From Corynebacterium mendelii (GTDB lineage Bacteria > Actinomycetota > Actinomycetes > Mycobacteriales > Mycobacteriaceae), in NCBI RefSeq assembly GCF_017307055.1, contig NZ_JAFLEQ010000011.1:91174-126322 (forward strand): a stretch of 35,149 bases of DNA, in the 5' to 3' direction. Position 1 is the stretch's first letter. Every line of letters starts with the position of its first letter. Both the position numbers and the translations under genes were made by a program. Below, piece by piece: positions 15,337 to 23,497 of this stretch. The notes below the pieces were generated by a model that saw only the letters and a list, made by a program, of their open reading frames with translations, did no database searches and was not told the origin of the DNA.

Positions 15337-15956
15337 AGCTTCTATCTAACGTCAGAATCGGCGGTCGGCGCAACTGGTCACGGTTGGGTCAACCGGAAAA
15401 AACATGCGCCGCATCCGGTGGGCGAACACGGTATGTCAGGCGCCGGCTGACGGGGTGAAAATACCTGCACCACAGCACGCTGGTGCGGGTGGTTTTGTCT
15501 AGGACACCATAATCTAGTACAACCGGCGGCGGGTACCGGTAAACCCCCGTGCCCATTCCCGCGGGTGGGCTGATTGCCCCCACCGCCGCACCCGGTGCAT
15601 GGCTGCGGGGCACCAGCCGGTGACACCATCCCGGAATGAGTTGTGTCCTGGGAAAACCCGTGTTTTCCCGCTGCCGTCTCTGTCGGGGTGCCGGCCGACG
15701 GTACCTGTGGGTTGTCCGGTCACCCCCGGCTGCCGGTTGTCCTGGTCCACCACCCCACAGGTGGCGGGTTTGTCTGCCGCCGCCGGGTATGCGCCGTGCC
15801 GCCTGTGCGATGTGACCTGCCGGGTTGCAAGGACTTAGACTTGGGATCCACACCGCCCGCCCCCGGTTGTTGGTTCGTCCGCCCGCCGGGGCGCCCGCCG
15901 GTGGTGTTTTCCGCACCTGTTTTTCCCAGACACTTTCTTTTTAAGGATTCCCAACG
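15337..15956. other. 620-bp divergent regulatory region malR / ponA
   Basis: No gene supported on either strand. It contains an imperfect inverted repeat (15495-15522), a perfect hairpin gggaaaac-CCGT-gttttccc (15650-15669), and a possible -10 TAGACT at about 15836 before ponA. AAGGA at 15943-15947 is the ponA ribosome site. The length is unusual for a simple divergent promoter. Confidence 0.5.
15495..15522. promoter_or_regulatory. Candidate MarR operator dyad
   Basis: ttgtctag (15495-15502) and ctagtacaa (15514-15522) form an inverted repeat apart from one extra base, centred in an A+T-rich island (TAATCTAG). Size and symmetry suit a MarR dimer. It is 160 bp from malR and 430 bp from ponA. 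Confidence 0.35.
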
Positions 15957-18086
15957 GTGGCCACTGCCGAGAACAACCGGGATCGACGCCCCCGGCACCA
16001 CAAGACGACCACCCCGCTGCGCTTGGTGTGGCGGGTTGTGATTGTGCTGGTTGTCCTGGCGGTTGCCCTGCCTGTCGGGGTGTTTGCCACCGCCTACATC
16101 GTCACCGATGTTCCCGAACCTGAACAGCTGGTGACCAAACAGGTCTCGACGGTCTACGCCGCCGACGGCCAGACTGAACTGGCCCGTATCGTTCCCCCGG
16201 AGGGCAACCGGCAGGCAGTGAGCCTGGAACAGATGCCGCAGTCGCTGCTGTATGCGGTCATGTCGGCCGAGGACCGGGAGTTCTACTCCAATCCGGGTTT
16301 TTCCCTGACCGGTTTCGGCCGGGCCGTCATCGGGCAGCTGACCGGCAACAGCAGCGCCGGCGGCGGGTCGACGATCACCCAGCAGTACGTCAAAAACGCC
16401 GTCGTCGGCAATGAGCGTTCCATCCGGCGCAAACTCAAAGAGCTGGTGATCTCGGCGAAAATGGCCAACCAGTGGTCCAAGGACGATGTGCTGGAAGCCT
16501 ATTTGAACACCATCTACTTCGGCCGTTCCTCCTACGGGGTGGCCGCGGCCGCCCGGGCCTACTTCGGTATCCCCATCGACCAGCTCACCCCCGCCCAGTC
16601 GGCGGTGCTGGCCGCGGCCATCCAACGGCCCAGCCAGCTGGACCCCTGGTTCAACCGGGAAGCGGCCGAAGCCCGGTGGAACTATGTTCTCGACGGGATG
16701 GTGAAAATGGGCTATCTCATCGAGCGGGAACGCGCCGACATGGTCTACCCGGAGGTCACCGACCCGGCCACCAACCAGCCCTACACCGTGGCCCAGTCCA
16801 CCAACGGGCTGATCAAAAACCGGGTGATGGCGGAATTGAACCGGTTGGGTTTGAGCGAACACGACGTGCAGACCAAAGGCCTGCGGGTGACCACCACCAT
16901 CGATCCGAAGGTGCAAAACGCCATCGTTGACGCGGTCAATGACAACGCCCCCGACTGGGATGACCAGATCCGGCAGGCGGTGGTGAGCATTGATCCGCGC
17001 ACCGGGGCGGTCAAGGGCTACTACGGCGGGGAGGATCCGCAGGGCTGGGATTACGCCAACGGTCCCCGGCCGACGGGATCGACCTTCAAAATCTTCGGCC
17101 TGGCCGCAGCCCTGACCCAGGGCATTCCACTGACGCAGGGCTATTCCTCCGCCCCGGTTCAGACCGGGGATACCTGGGTGACCAACTCCGATGGTGAGAC
17201 CTGCGGTTTCTGCTCCATTGAAACAGCCCTGAAAATGAGCCTGAACACCTCGTTCCTGCGGCTGGAGGGGGATTTGTTCAACGGCCCGCAGGATGTGGCC
17301 GACACCGCGCACGCCCTGGGGGTGGCCCGCACCCTGCCCGGCATCGGTGACACCCTGGCCGAACCGGGCGATACCCCGCCCTACGACGGCATTATTTTGG
17401 GCCAGTACGATTCCCGCCCCTTCGATATGGCTGTCGGCCTGTCCACCCTGGCCAACCAGGGGATATGGCATCAGCCGCATTTCGTCGAGCTGGTCACCGA
17501 TTCCGCCGGGCAGGTGCTCTACCGGCACCGCGACGGCCAGGGCCAGCGCCGGGTGGGGGCGAATGTGGCCAACAGTGTCATCAACGCCATGCTGCCGATT
17601 GCCTCGTGGTCGAACGGCAAAACACTGCCCAACCGGCAGTCGGCGGTGAAAACCGGCACCGTGCAGCTGGGCGATACCGGCCAGAACAAAGACGCCTGGT
17701 GGATCGGCGCCACCCCGCAGCTGGCGACCGCGGTGTGGGTGGGAACCGAAAACAACACCCCGCTGACCAACTCCTGGGGCGGGCCGATGTACGGCGCGGG
17801 CCTGCCGGGAACCATCTGGCAGCAGCTGATGACCGGCGCCCTGACCGACGAGGAGATTCTCGAGTTCCCGCAGGCGAAGCCGTTGGGCTACACCAGCCCG
17901 AAGATCACCCTCAATTACGGCGGATCCGGCTGGTCGGGGTCGGCACCCCCAGCCGCCGAGACCATCCCGGAGGAGACTGAGGGGCAGCAACCGGCTGAAC
18001 CGGTTGAACCGGCCCCGGCCCCCGCCCCGCCGGAGCAGATAGAGATTCTGCCCGGGGTGAGTGTGCCGAACATATTCGGCCTGTAA
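15957..18086 (+). CDS. ponA: Bifunctional class A penicillin-binding protein
   Basis: Membrane-anchored peptidoglycan synthase of 709 residues with glycosyltransferase and transpeptidase domains. One transmembrane helix at about 22-46 after a basic tail. Glycosyltransferase (GT51) motifs: catalytic E105 in AEDREFY, GGGSTITQQYVKN at about 135-147, RRKLKELVISAKM and EAYLNTIYFG. Transpeptidase motifs: S375-T-F-K378 (nucleophile Ser375), S428-L-N430 and K565-T-G-T568. The C-terminus is a Pro/Ala/Glu-rich tail without a PASTA domain. Start: GTG at 15957, with AAGGA ten bases upstream. Divergent from malR, followed by the GT87 gene. No active-site change seen. Confidence 0.96.
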   Translation: MATAENNRDRRPRHHKTTTPLRLVWRVVIVLVVLAVALPVGVFATAYIVTDVPEPEQLVTKQVSTVYAADGQTELARIVPPEGNRQAVSLEQMPQSLLYAVMSAEDREFYSNPGFSLTGFGRAVIGQLTGNSSAGGGSTITQQYVKNAVVGNERSIRRKLKELVISAKMANQWSKDDVLEAYLNTIYFGRSSYGVAAAARAYFGIPIDQLTPAQSAVLAAAIQRPSQLDPWFNREAAEARWNYVLDGMVKMGYLIERERADMVYPEVTDPATNQPYTVAQSTNGLIKNRVMAELNRLGLSEHDVQTKGLRVTTTIDPKVQNAIVDAVNDNAPDWDDQIRQAVVSIDPRTGAVKGYYGGEDPQGWDYANGPRPTGSTFKIFGLAAALTQGIPLTQGYSSAPVQTGDTWVTNSDGETCGFCSIETALKMSLNTSFLRLEGDLFNGPQDVADTAHALGVARTLPGIGDTLAEPGDTPPYDGIILGQYDSRPFDMAVGLSTLANQGIWHQPHFVELVTDSAGQVLYRHRDGQGQRRVGANVANSVINAMLPIASWSNGKTLPNRQSAVKTGTVQLGDTGQNKDAWWIGATPQLATAVWVGTENNTPLTNSWGGPMYGAGLPGTIWQQLMTGALTDEEILEFPQAKPLGYTSPKITLNYGGSGWSGSAPPAAETIPEETEGQQPAEPVEPAPAPAPPEQIEILPGVSVPNIFGL

Positions 18087-18109
18087 GCCCCGGCCACAGG
18101 CAGCTGCCG

Positions 18110-18140
18110 CGGGCGGTGCCGGCGGGGCCGGCACCGCCCG
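18110..18140 (+). terminator. Hairpin terminator after ponA
   Basis: Perfect 13-bp stem (cgggcggtgccgg 18110-18122 with ccggcaccgcccg 18128-18140), loop of five. No T-run follows, so termination strength is uncertain. The GT87 gene follows 150 bp later. Confidence 0.55.
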
Positions 18141-18292
18141 GCCCATGGTGTGCCGGCCGGTTGTGTCAGTCGGTCGCGGGGATGGATAATCACCCCAGGT
18201 ACCCTGACACGACAGCCGTGATTGCCCGGCAATCGATCATGAGCTTGTTTTTGTGTGCGGAAAAAACGCAGCAACCCCGAAGGAGAACACCC

Positions 18293-19828
18293 GTGCCGAC
18301 GGCCCAGACCAACCCCGGGGATCACGCCCCCGCGGTTGCCCGCGATCACACCGGCGGTGAGGTGACCCGTTTTCTTGGCGGACCGGCCGGAAAACTGGCC
18401 TCCCCGGTCACCCGCGGGCTGCCCGGTATCACCGCCACGCTGCTGTTGGTGGCCGGGTTTTTCCTGCTGCTGGGCTTTGCCACCAAAGCCAACTGCCTGA
18501 GCAGCGCGCCGGGCGACGGCACCTTTTCGATCAACTGGTCCGGCCACCGGCAGTACATCTCGTTTTGCTACAACGACATTGTTCCCCTCTACGGGCTGGA
18601 AGGCTTTTCCGACGGGGCGGTGCCCTACCGCTACAGCTGGGAATCCGACGGACAGATCCGCTACACCGAATACCCGGTGGCCACCGGCTTTTTCATGTGG
18701 CTGACCGCGGCGATCACCCGGGCGATCTATCCGCTGATCCATGCCACCGGGTTTATTCCGCTGGCCCCGGCGGCAGTCTTTTTCATCGTCAATGCGGTGC
18801 TGTTGTCCGGACTGTGGCTGGGCACCATTGTGCTTCTGCGGCGGCTGGCAGGCCCCCGGCCGTGGGATGTGCTGCTGGCCGCGGCCTGCCCGATCGTGAT
18901 CATGCATGCGTTCACCAACTGGGATATGCTGCCGATCTTTTTCGCGGTGCTGGCCGTGGCCGCCGCCGCCCGGGGCAGCAGCACCGCCGCCGGGGTGGCC
19001 ATCGGTGTCGGTACCGCTTTTAAACTGTGGCCGCTGTTTTTGCTGGGCGCCTATCTCACGCTCGCGGTACGCCACAAAACCTTCCGGCCTTTCTCGCTGA
19101 TGCTCGCCGGTGCCTCGGCCAGCTGGGTGGCCATCAACCTGCCGGTGTATCTGGCCTGGCCGGACGGCTGGATGGAATTCTGGCGGATGAACTCCACCAG
19201 GGGCGCGGAATGGTCGACCGTCTACGCGCTGATCAACCGGCTCACCGGATACGACACCTTCCACACCGCCGATAGCGGGCCGGGCCTGCTCAACAGCATC
19301 AGCATGGTGGCGTTCATCCTGTGCTGCGCGGCGATCCTGGCGCTGGGCACCGGCGCACGATACCGCCCGCGGGTTGCCCAGCTGATTTTTCTGATCCTGG
19401 TGGCGTTCGTGCTCACCAACAAGGTCTACAGCCCGCAGTATTCGATGTGGCTGGTGCCGTTTGCGGTGCTGGCGGTGGGAAACCGGCCGAAATTGGTGGT
19501 TTCCTGGATGCTCGCCGACATGATGCTGTGGCCGATTTTGTGCTGGACCATGCTCGGCGCGGACAACAAAGCCCTGCCGGATCCGTTCCTCAACACCATT
19601 GTCACCCTGCGCGGGGTGCTGCTGGTGGCTCTGGCGGTGGTGGTGGTGCGCACCATCATGGGCAAACATGATGATCCGTTGGCCGGTGCCGACGGCACAA
19701 CTGATCCGCTGGCCGGGGATTTCGCCCCGCCGTCACCCCGGGTGGCCGGCCACCCGGCCGGGGATCAACCGGCAAGCGGCAACAACTGTGAGGGTGCCGC
19801 GGCACCCGGGAAGGACACCTGTGCCTGA
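18293..19828 (+). CDS. GT87-type polyprenyl-phosphate-dependent glycosyltransferase
   Basis: Multi-pass membrane protein, 511 residues, about ten hydrophobic helices, of the DUF2029/GT87 family (GT-C fold mannosyltransferases that use polyprenyl-phosphate-mannose outside the membrane). The first loop carries acidic residues typical of the GT-C active site (CYNDIVPLYGLEGFSD, followed by RYTEYPVATGFFMWL). Helices include TNWDMLPIFFAVLAVAAA and KVYSPQYSMWLVPFAVLAVG. The last 50 residues are a polar tail. Start: GTG at 18293, with AAGGAG seven bases upstream; earlier in-frame ATGs lack a site and give a non-membrane extension. The position next to ponA matches the mycobacterial Rv0051 arrangement. 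Acceptor glycolipid unknown. Confidence 0.88.
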   Translation: MPTAQTNPGDHAPAVARDHTGGEVTRFLGGPAGKLASPVTRGLPGITATLLLVAGFFLLLGFATKANCLSSAPGDGTFSINWSGHRQYISFCYNDIVPLYGLEGFSDGAVPYRYSWESDGQIRYTEYPVATGFFMWLTAAITRAIYPLIHATGFIPLAPAAVFFIVNAVLLSGLWLGTIVLLRRLAGPRPWDVLLAAACPIVIMHAFTNWDMLPIFFAVLAVAAAARGSSTAAGVAIGVGTAFKLWPLFLLGAYLTLAVRHKTFRPFSLMLAGASASWVAINLPVYLAWPDGWMEFWRMNSTRGAEWSTVYALINRLTGYDTFHTADSGPGLLNSISMVAFILCCAAILALGTGARYRPRVAQLIFLILVAFVLTNKVYSPQYSMWLVPFAVLAVGNRPKLVVSWMLADMMLWPILCWTMLGADNKALPDPFLNTIVTLRGVLLVALAVVVVRTIMGKHDDPLAGADGTTDPLAGDFAPPSPRVAGHPAGDQPASGNNCEGAAAPGKDTCA

Positions 19829-20018
19829 TTCGACAACCATGGCCGGTGTGGTCAGCATCGGTATCGGTTTCTTTTTGTTCATGGGTTCTTTTTTGAGCTA
19901 CTACTACAAAAAACCGCAGAAACTCACCTGGACCCTGTTCGGGGTGGCGATCATGTTTTTGACCGTGATCCCGGTGTTTCTGGCCGTTTTCGCGGCCTCC
20001 ACGCCACCGGCGCCCTAG
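19821..20018 (+). CDS. Small two-helix membrane protein (65 aa)
   Basis: A 65-residue protein with two transmembrane helices (VVSIGIGFFLFMGSFLSYYY and TLFGVAIMFLTVIPVFLAVF) joined by a short basic loop KKPQKLT. Start: GTG at 19821, with AAGGA five bases upstream; it overlaps the GT87 stop by eight bases, so translation is coupled. An ATG at 19839 is a weaker alternative. No family recognised. Tight coupling suggests a partner or stabilising subunit of the GT87 enzyme (inference). Confidence 0.75.
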   Translation: MPDSTTMAGVVSIGIGFFLFMGSFLSYYYKKPQKLTWTLFGVAIMFLTVIPVFLAVFAASTPPAP

Positions 20019-20105
20019 CCTGCCCGCGGAGTGGCCCGCATCCTGCCGGTCGAGGGGGGAAGAAAATGACACCGATGGTGTTTGGGTGAAACGTGTGTGC
20101 CCGCC

Positions 20106-20132
20106 CGCCGACCGGCCGGTCGGCGATTGTCT
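20106..20132 (+). terminator. 20-bp perfect palindrome, probable terminator before rpsF
   Basis: cgccgaccggccggtcggcg (20106-20125) is fully self-complementary; as RNA, an 8-bp stem with a GGCC loop, followed by ATTGTCTTTTC. It would end the ponA-GT87 side transcription. It also abuts the -35 of the proposed rpsF promoter, so an operator role is possible. Confidence 0.6.
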
Positions 20133-20157
20133 TTTCGCCCGCTGTCTCGTGTACGGT
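20127..20157 (+). promoter_or_regulatory. Candidate rpsF promoter
   Basis: TTGTCT (20127-20132) and TACGGT (20152-20157), 19 bp apart, about 100 bp before the rpsF start. A small hairpin gttgc-TTGAC-gcaac follows in the leader at 20164-20178. Spacing is at the upper limit. Confidence 0.4.
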
Positions 20158-20255
20158 GGTTAGGTTGCTTGACGCAACGACCCTCCTGCCGTACCCACAT
20201 TGGACCGGGTGCGGCCGATTACACAATTACTAGACCACAGGAGGTGATGAGGTCC

Positions 20256-20543
20256 GTGCGTCACTACGAACTCATGATCATTCTCGACCCCAGTCAGGAT
20301 GAGCGCACTGTCGCCCCGTCCCTGGACAAGTTCCTCGACGTCGTCCGCAAGGAAGACGGAACAGTCGACAAGGTTGACATTTGGGGTAAGCGCCATCTGG
20401 CGTACCCGATCAACAAGAAGGAAGAGGGCATCTACGCCGTCGTCGATCTCACATGTGAGCCCGACACCGTGCAGGAGCTTGACCGTCTTCTGAACCTCAA
20501 CGACAGCATTCTGCGGACGAAAGTCCTGCGTACCGAACGCTGA
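20256..20543 (+). CDS. rpsF: 30S ribosomal protein S6
   Basis: Ribosomal protein S6, 95 residues, part of the 30S platform where it pairs with S18. It has the ferredoxin-like core: [38 protein letters not shown] and [17 protein letters not shown]. Start: GTG at 20256; AGGAGG at 20239-20244 is 11 bases upstream. An in-frame ATG at 20247 would sit only two bases after this site, so the GTG is preferred; it also gives the usual length. Followed by ssb after an unusually long 445-bp gap; rpsR is not in this cluster. Confidence 0.96.
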   Translation: MRHYELMIILDPSQDERTVAPSLDKFLDVVRKEDGTVDKVDIWGKRHLAYPINKKEEGIYAVVDLTCEPDTVQELDRLLNLNDSILRTKVLRTER

Positions 20544-20988
20544 CCGTTTGAACCCCGGTCCCATCCTCCCGGACGCGGCTTAAGGCGACAAGCCCGCACC
20601 GCCCCGCAGGGGAAACGCAGGGACCACCGGATGCGGAGATGTCCGCGGATGCACCGGCGGTGCACCCGAGGACACCAACCCCGGTGGCGGCAGGGGACCT
20701 GCTTTGTGAAACTTGAAGATGCGGATGCTTGTCATCCGTGGTGCCGGTGGGTGCACACCCACCCGCCGTCTCAGGCTTCCACCACAATTTTTCCAGTGTG
20801 ACCCGCACCGTTATCCGCTTTTCCACCACCGGCCGAACTTTCCCCGACCCCCGGGTTGCGGCGATGTTCACCGGTTGTGGCACGTGGATGACACAGTGCC
20901 AGGTAACCGGCGCAGCCAAGCCGTCACAACGGCCGCAGGCGCCGCCCCCGACAGAAGGCGGGCACACAGAAAGGCAGAAACAGCACAC
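20544..20988. other. 445-bp spacer between rpsF and ssb with hairpins
   Basis: No gene supported. Hairpins: cggatg-CTTGT-catccg (20722-20738) and ggtgggt-GCAC-acccacc (20746-20763), plus a dyad at gcaccggcggtgc (about 20651-20663). In many bacteria rpsF and ssb are close together, so the length and structure suggest a separate ssb promoter, an untranslated regulatory RNA, or both. AAAGG lies 15-20 bases before the ssb ATG. Confidence 0.5.
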
Positions 20989-21582
20989 ATGGCTATCGGA
21001 GAAACACCCATTACTGTCGTCGGCAATCTGGTCGACGATCCGGAACTGCGCTACACCCCGTCGGGGTCAGCGGTGGCCAATTTCCGGGTGGCATCGACCT
21101 CCCGGCGCTTCGACTCCCAGTCCAACGGCTGGGTGGAGGGCGACACCCTGTTTTTGACCTGCAATGTGTGGCGTCAAGCCGCCGAAAACGTCGCCGAAAC
21201 CCTGCACAAGGGTATGCGGGTGATTGTCAACGGCCGGTTGCGTCAGCGTTCTTTCGACACCCGTGAGGGTGAGCGCCGCACAGTGTTTGAAATTGAGGTC
21301 GACGATGTCGGCCCGTCGCTGAAATACGCCTCCGCCGAAGTCAAACGCAACCCGCCTTCCGGCGGGGGCGGAAACTACGGCGGCGGTGGCTACGGCGGCG
21401 GCGGTGGCGGCTACCAGAACAACAATGCTTCCGGCGGCCAGCCCGCGGGCAACCGCGGCGGATACCAGGGAAATAACCGGAACCAGGGCGGCAACAATCA
21501 ACCGCAGCCCGATTCCGATCCGTGGTCGACAGCACCGGCGGCAGGCGGTTTCAACAACCAGCAGGACGATCCCCCCTTCTGA
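20989..21582 (+). CDS. ssb: Single-stranded DNA-binding protein
   Basis: 197-residue SSB that coats single-stranded DNA in replication, repair and recombination as a tetramer. The OB fold covers about residues 1-115 ([52 protein letters not shown]). Then comes a Gly/Asn/Gln-rich disordered linker and the conserved acidic tip QQDDPPF, which recruits partner proteins. Start: ATG at 20989 (MAIGETP); a longer in-frame extension is not SSB-like. Followed by rplI after 116 bp. The linker is low in complexity at DNA level too, with GGC/GGT runs. Confidence 0.97.
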   Translation: MAIGETPITVVGNLVDDPELRYTPSGSAVANFRVASTSRRFDSQSNGWVEGDTLFLTCNVWRQAAENVAETLHKGMRVIVNGRLRQRSFDTREGERRTVFEIEVDDVGPSLKYASAEVKRNPPSGGGGNYGGGGYGGGGGGYQNNNASGGQPAGNRGGYQGNNRNQGGNNQPQPDSDPWSTAPAAGGFNNQQDDPPF

Positions 21583-21698
21583 TCCCCGTGGACTCCAGCG
21601 GGACACCGGTCGGCGCAACCGCCGGTCGTCCACGGTCAACGGGACCACACCACAAGTCGAATTTTTTAAACGAGAAACTTTTTTGAAAGGCAGGGATC

Positions 21699-22163
21699 AT
21701 GAAGCTGATCCTCACAGCCGCGGTCGAGAACCTCGGTGTCACTGGTGACATCGTCGAGGTCAAACCCGGCTACGGACGTAACTACCTGCTTCCGCGCGGC
21801 CTGGCCATTGTGGCCACCAAGGGCGCCGAGAAGGAAGCACTGGAGCTGCGCAAGCGGCGCCAGTCGAAGCTGGTCCGCGATCTGGACCACGCCCATGAGC
21901 TGAAAGAACAGCTGGATTCCCTGGAGGGCGTCACCATCAAGGTGAAGACCTCCGACAAGGGCAAACTGTTCGGTTCGGTCATGGCATCCCACCTGGCTGC
22001 GGCCATCACCGAGGCCGGCGGCCCGGAGATCGACCCCTCCATGATTGGGCTGGCCAAGGGACAGGTCAAAACCACCGGTACGCACAGCGCCCCGGTCGAC
22101 CTGCACACCGACATTCAGGCTGAGGTCTCCTTCGAGGTCGTTGCGCTGGACAAAGAGTCCTAA
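21699..22163 (+). CDS. rplI: 50S ribosomal protein L9
   Basis: Ribosomal protein L9, 154 residues, two domains joined by a long helix. The N-terminal rRNA-binding domain MKLILTAAVENLGVTGDIVEVKPGYGRNYLLPRGLA is diagnostic; the helix runs from about 43 to 75; the C-terminal domain includes KLFGSVMASHLAAAI and VDLHTDIQAEVSFEVV. Start: ATG at 21699, with AAAGGCAGG upstream. Last gene of the rpsF-ssb-rplI group; 1.3 kb of non-coding DNA follows before dnaB. Confidence 0.97.
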   Translation: MKLILTAAVENLGVTGDIVEVKPGYGRNYLLPRGLAIVATKGAEKEALELRKRRQSKLVRDLDHAHELKEQLDSLEGVTIKVKTSDKGKLFGSVMASHLAAAITEAGGPEIDPSMIGLAKGQVKTTGTHSAPVDLHTDIQAEVSFEVVALDKES

Positions 22164-22637
22164 CCGACACCACCCCGAAGTTGTTTCTACGCCCAGCGCG
22201 TATGACGCGCACCACCGCCCGCCTGACACGCGGGCCGCTTGAACCCCGCCGGGTGTGACACCCCGGAGACATCCCACCACCGGCGCCGGGATAAGTTTTT
22301 CCCTTATCTTCTACAGCGCCCCACGCCGCGCCTGACACCGCGGCCACGGTGGGGATACTTACCGGGCAGGCAAAAACACAGCGTAGACACTATCCAATCC
22401 CCGGGACGTTGTCCCGGTGGTTGGCACAGCAACCATCACGCCATACTCATACGACAACAGCATCCCGCCGGAAGCGGCCTCGACGGCCGTGACATGACCG
22501 TCGATCCGCACCGTCGGACACAAGGACAACGGCATCCGTTACGCCAGGCACACCGCCGCGGCGCACCGGGTGCCGTTTACCTATTTCTCAGCCGGTGTTT
22601 ACCCCGATAAATGCCCATCGACCCCGGTCAATGCCCC

Positions 22638-22934
22638 TGTGGATAACCTCCCGCAGTCTGTGGATAACCGCACCGGCACCGCGGTGTGCCCGGTCCATGA
22701 CCTCTGCTGCCGCATCAGGTGCGCCACCTGTCCCGGATGATGTACCCGGCCATCCCGGCACCCGCCCCGCCTGTAAGGAAGATCACTTTTTCGTCATCTA
22801 CCTGCAGTAACAGTAAATGCGCCAGTGGGCTTGGGGGAGGAATTGCCCGGCTGTGGTGGCTGTGGCCTGTGGAAAGGCACGTTATCCCCAATGTGCCCAC
22901 AGGGTTATCCACAGCAGTTGTGGATAACCCTGTG
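22638..22934. promoter_or_regulatory. DnaA-box cluster B with 16-bp inverted repeat
   Basis: Perfect TTATCCACA boxes at 22638-22646 (minus), 22659-22667 (minus), 22905-22913 (plus) and 22919-22927 (minus), plus a one-mismatch box TTATCCCCA at 22882-22890 (plus). The first two are in the same direction, 21 bp apart, about two helical turns. The last two lie inside a perfect 16-bp inverted repeat (22898-22913 with 22919-22934, spacer gcagt), which would present two boxes head to head. No dnaA or dnaN is nearby. Likely a DnaA-binding locus outside oriC. Confidence 0.82.
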
Positions 22935-23292
22935 TTCGGGCCGGGGAAACTGTGGGAGATACCGGTCACCCAGCGCGGCGGGTTTACCGCCGCGACAGGT
23001 TCGCCGGGTGGGTGGCAGCGGTGGTGCCCGGCCCTTTCAACGGATGCCCGGGGCCTTTTTTCGTGGCGGGTTCCCCGGCCCCGGGCCGCGGCCGACCGGT
23101 GCCCGGTCCGGGGCCGGGGGATCACCTCCCCGGTCGGGGCGGTTGGCTGCTTCCACCCCCGGGTGGCACCCGGTGCAGCCACCCGCAGCGGCCGGGTGGG
23201 CGAGTGGGAAAAACCGGGAACAACACCGCGGTGTCCTCGGGTTTTGCCTCTGCCGCCACCGGGTCGGGTGGCCCGCCGGCCGTGGCCGGCGG

Positions 23293-23321
23293 TTGTGCAA
23301 CCCCCGGTTGACACCTAGAGT
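23293..23321 (+). promoter_or_regulatory. Candidate dnaB promoter
   Basis: TTGTGC (23293-23298) and TAGAGT (23316-23321) at exactly 17 bp spacing; predicted leader of about 165-170 bases before dnaB. Confidence 0.5.
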
Positions 23322-23497
23322 TCACTAGTTGTCGGTCGGTGGCCCCCAAACTCCCGTGCAACCCGCAAAAAACAGGATCCAGGTGCCGGTGAGCCTGGTG
23401 TCGCAGCCTGTTGCGGTGCAGCCGGGGGTTTAGCCCCAACACCCGGTGTGCCGTGCCGTCGACGACGTGTCCCTGCCGCCCGAAGTGAAAAGTGACC

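Larger units (their letters stand above)
22164..23497. other. 1.33-kb non-coding region between rplI and dnaB
   Basis: No protein gene supported: the open frames on both strands have no domain, are Arg/Pro-rich, and lack ribosome sites. Contents in order: weak hairpins after rplI (gggtg-TGA-caccc 22251-22263, palindrome ccggcgccgg 22280-22289 followed by gataagTTTTT) as its likely terminator; hairpin ccgggac-GTT-gtcccgg (22401-22417); DnaA-box cluster B (22638-22934); a G+C-rich dyad-filled part (23000-23280); the dnaB promoter (23293-23321) and a leader of about 165 bases. Confidence 0.65.

Noticed and set aside
15720..18146. 808-codon open frame antisense to ponA
   Set aside because: Mirror frame of ponA; His/Gly/Gln-rich, no domain and no ribosome site.
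17915..19669. 584-codon open frame antisense to the GT87 gene
   Set aside because: Low-complexity His/Gln/Arg translation opposite a clear membrane protein gene.
20157..20178. TTAGGTT before rpsF as a DtxR box
   Set aside because: Only the first half matches; the second half does not resemble the consensus.
22898..22934. The 16-bp inverted repeat as an intrinsic terminator
   Set aside because: No T-tract follows on either strand, no gene ends nearby, and both arms are exact DnaA boxes.
22719..23318. 199-codon frames on both strands in the rplI-dnaB gap
   Set aside because: Arg/Pro/Trp-rich translations without a start signal; the frames span DnaA boxes and dyads, and both strands are equally open, as expected from G+C-rich non-coding DNA.
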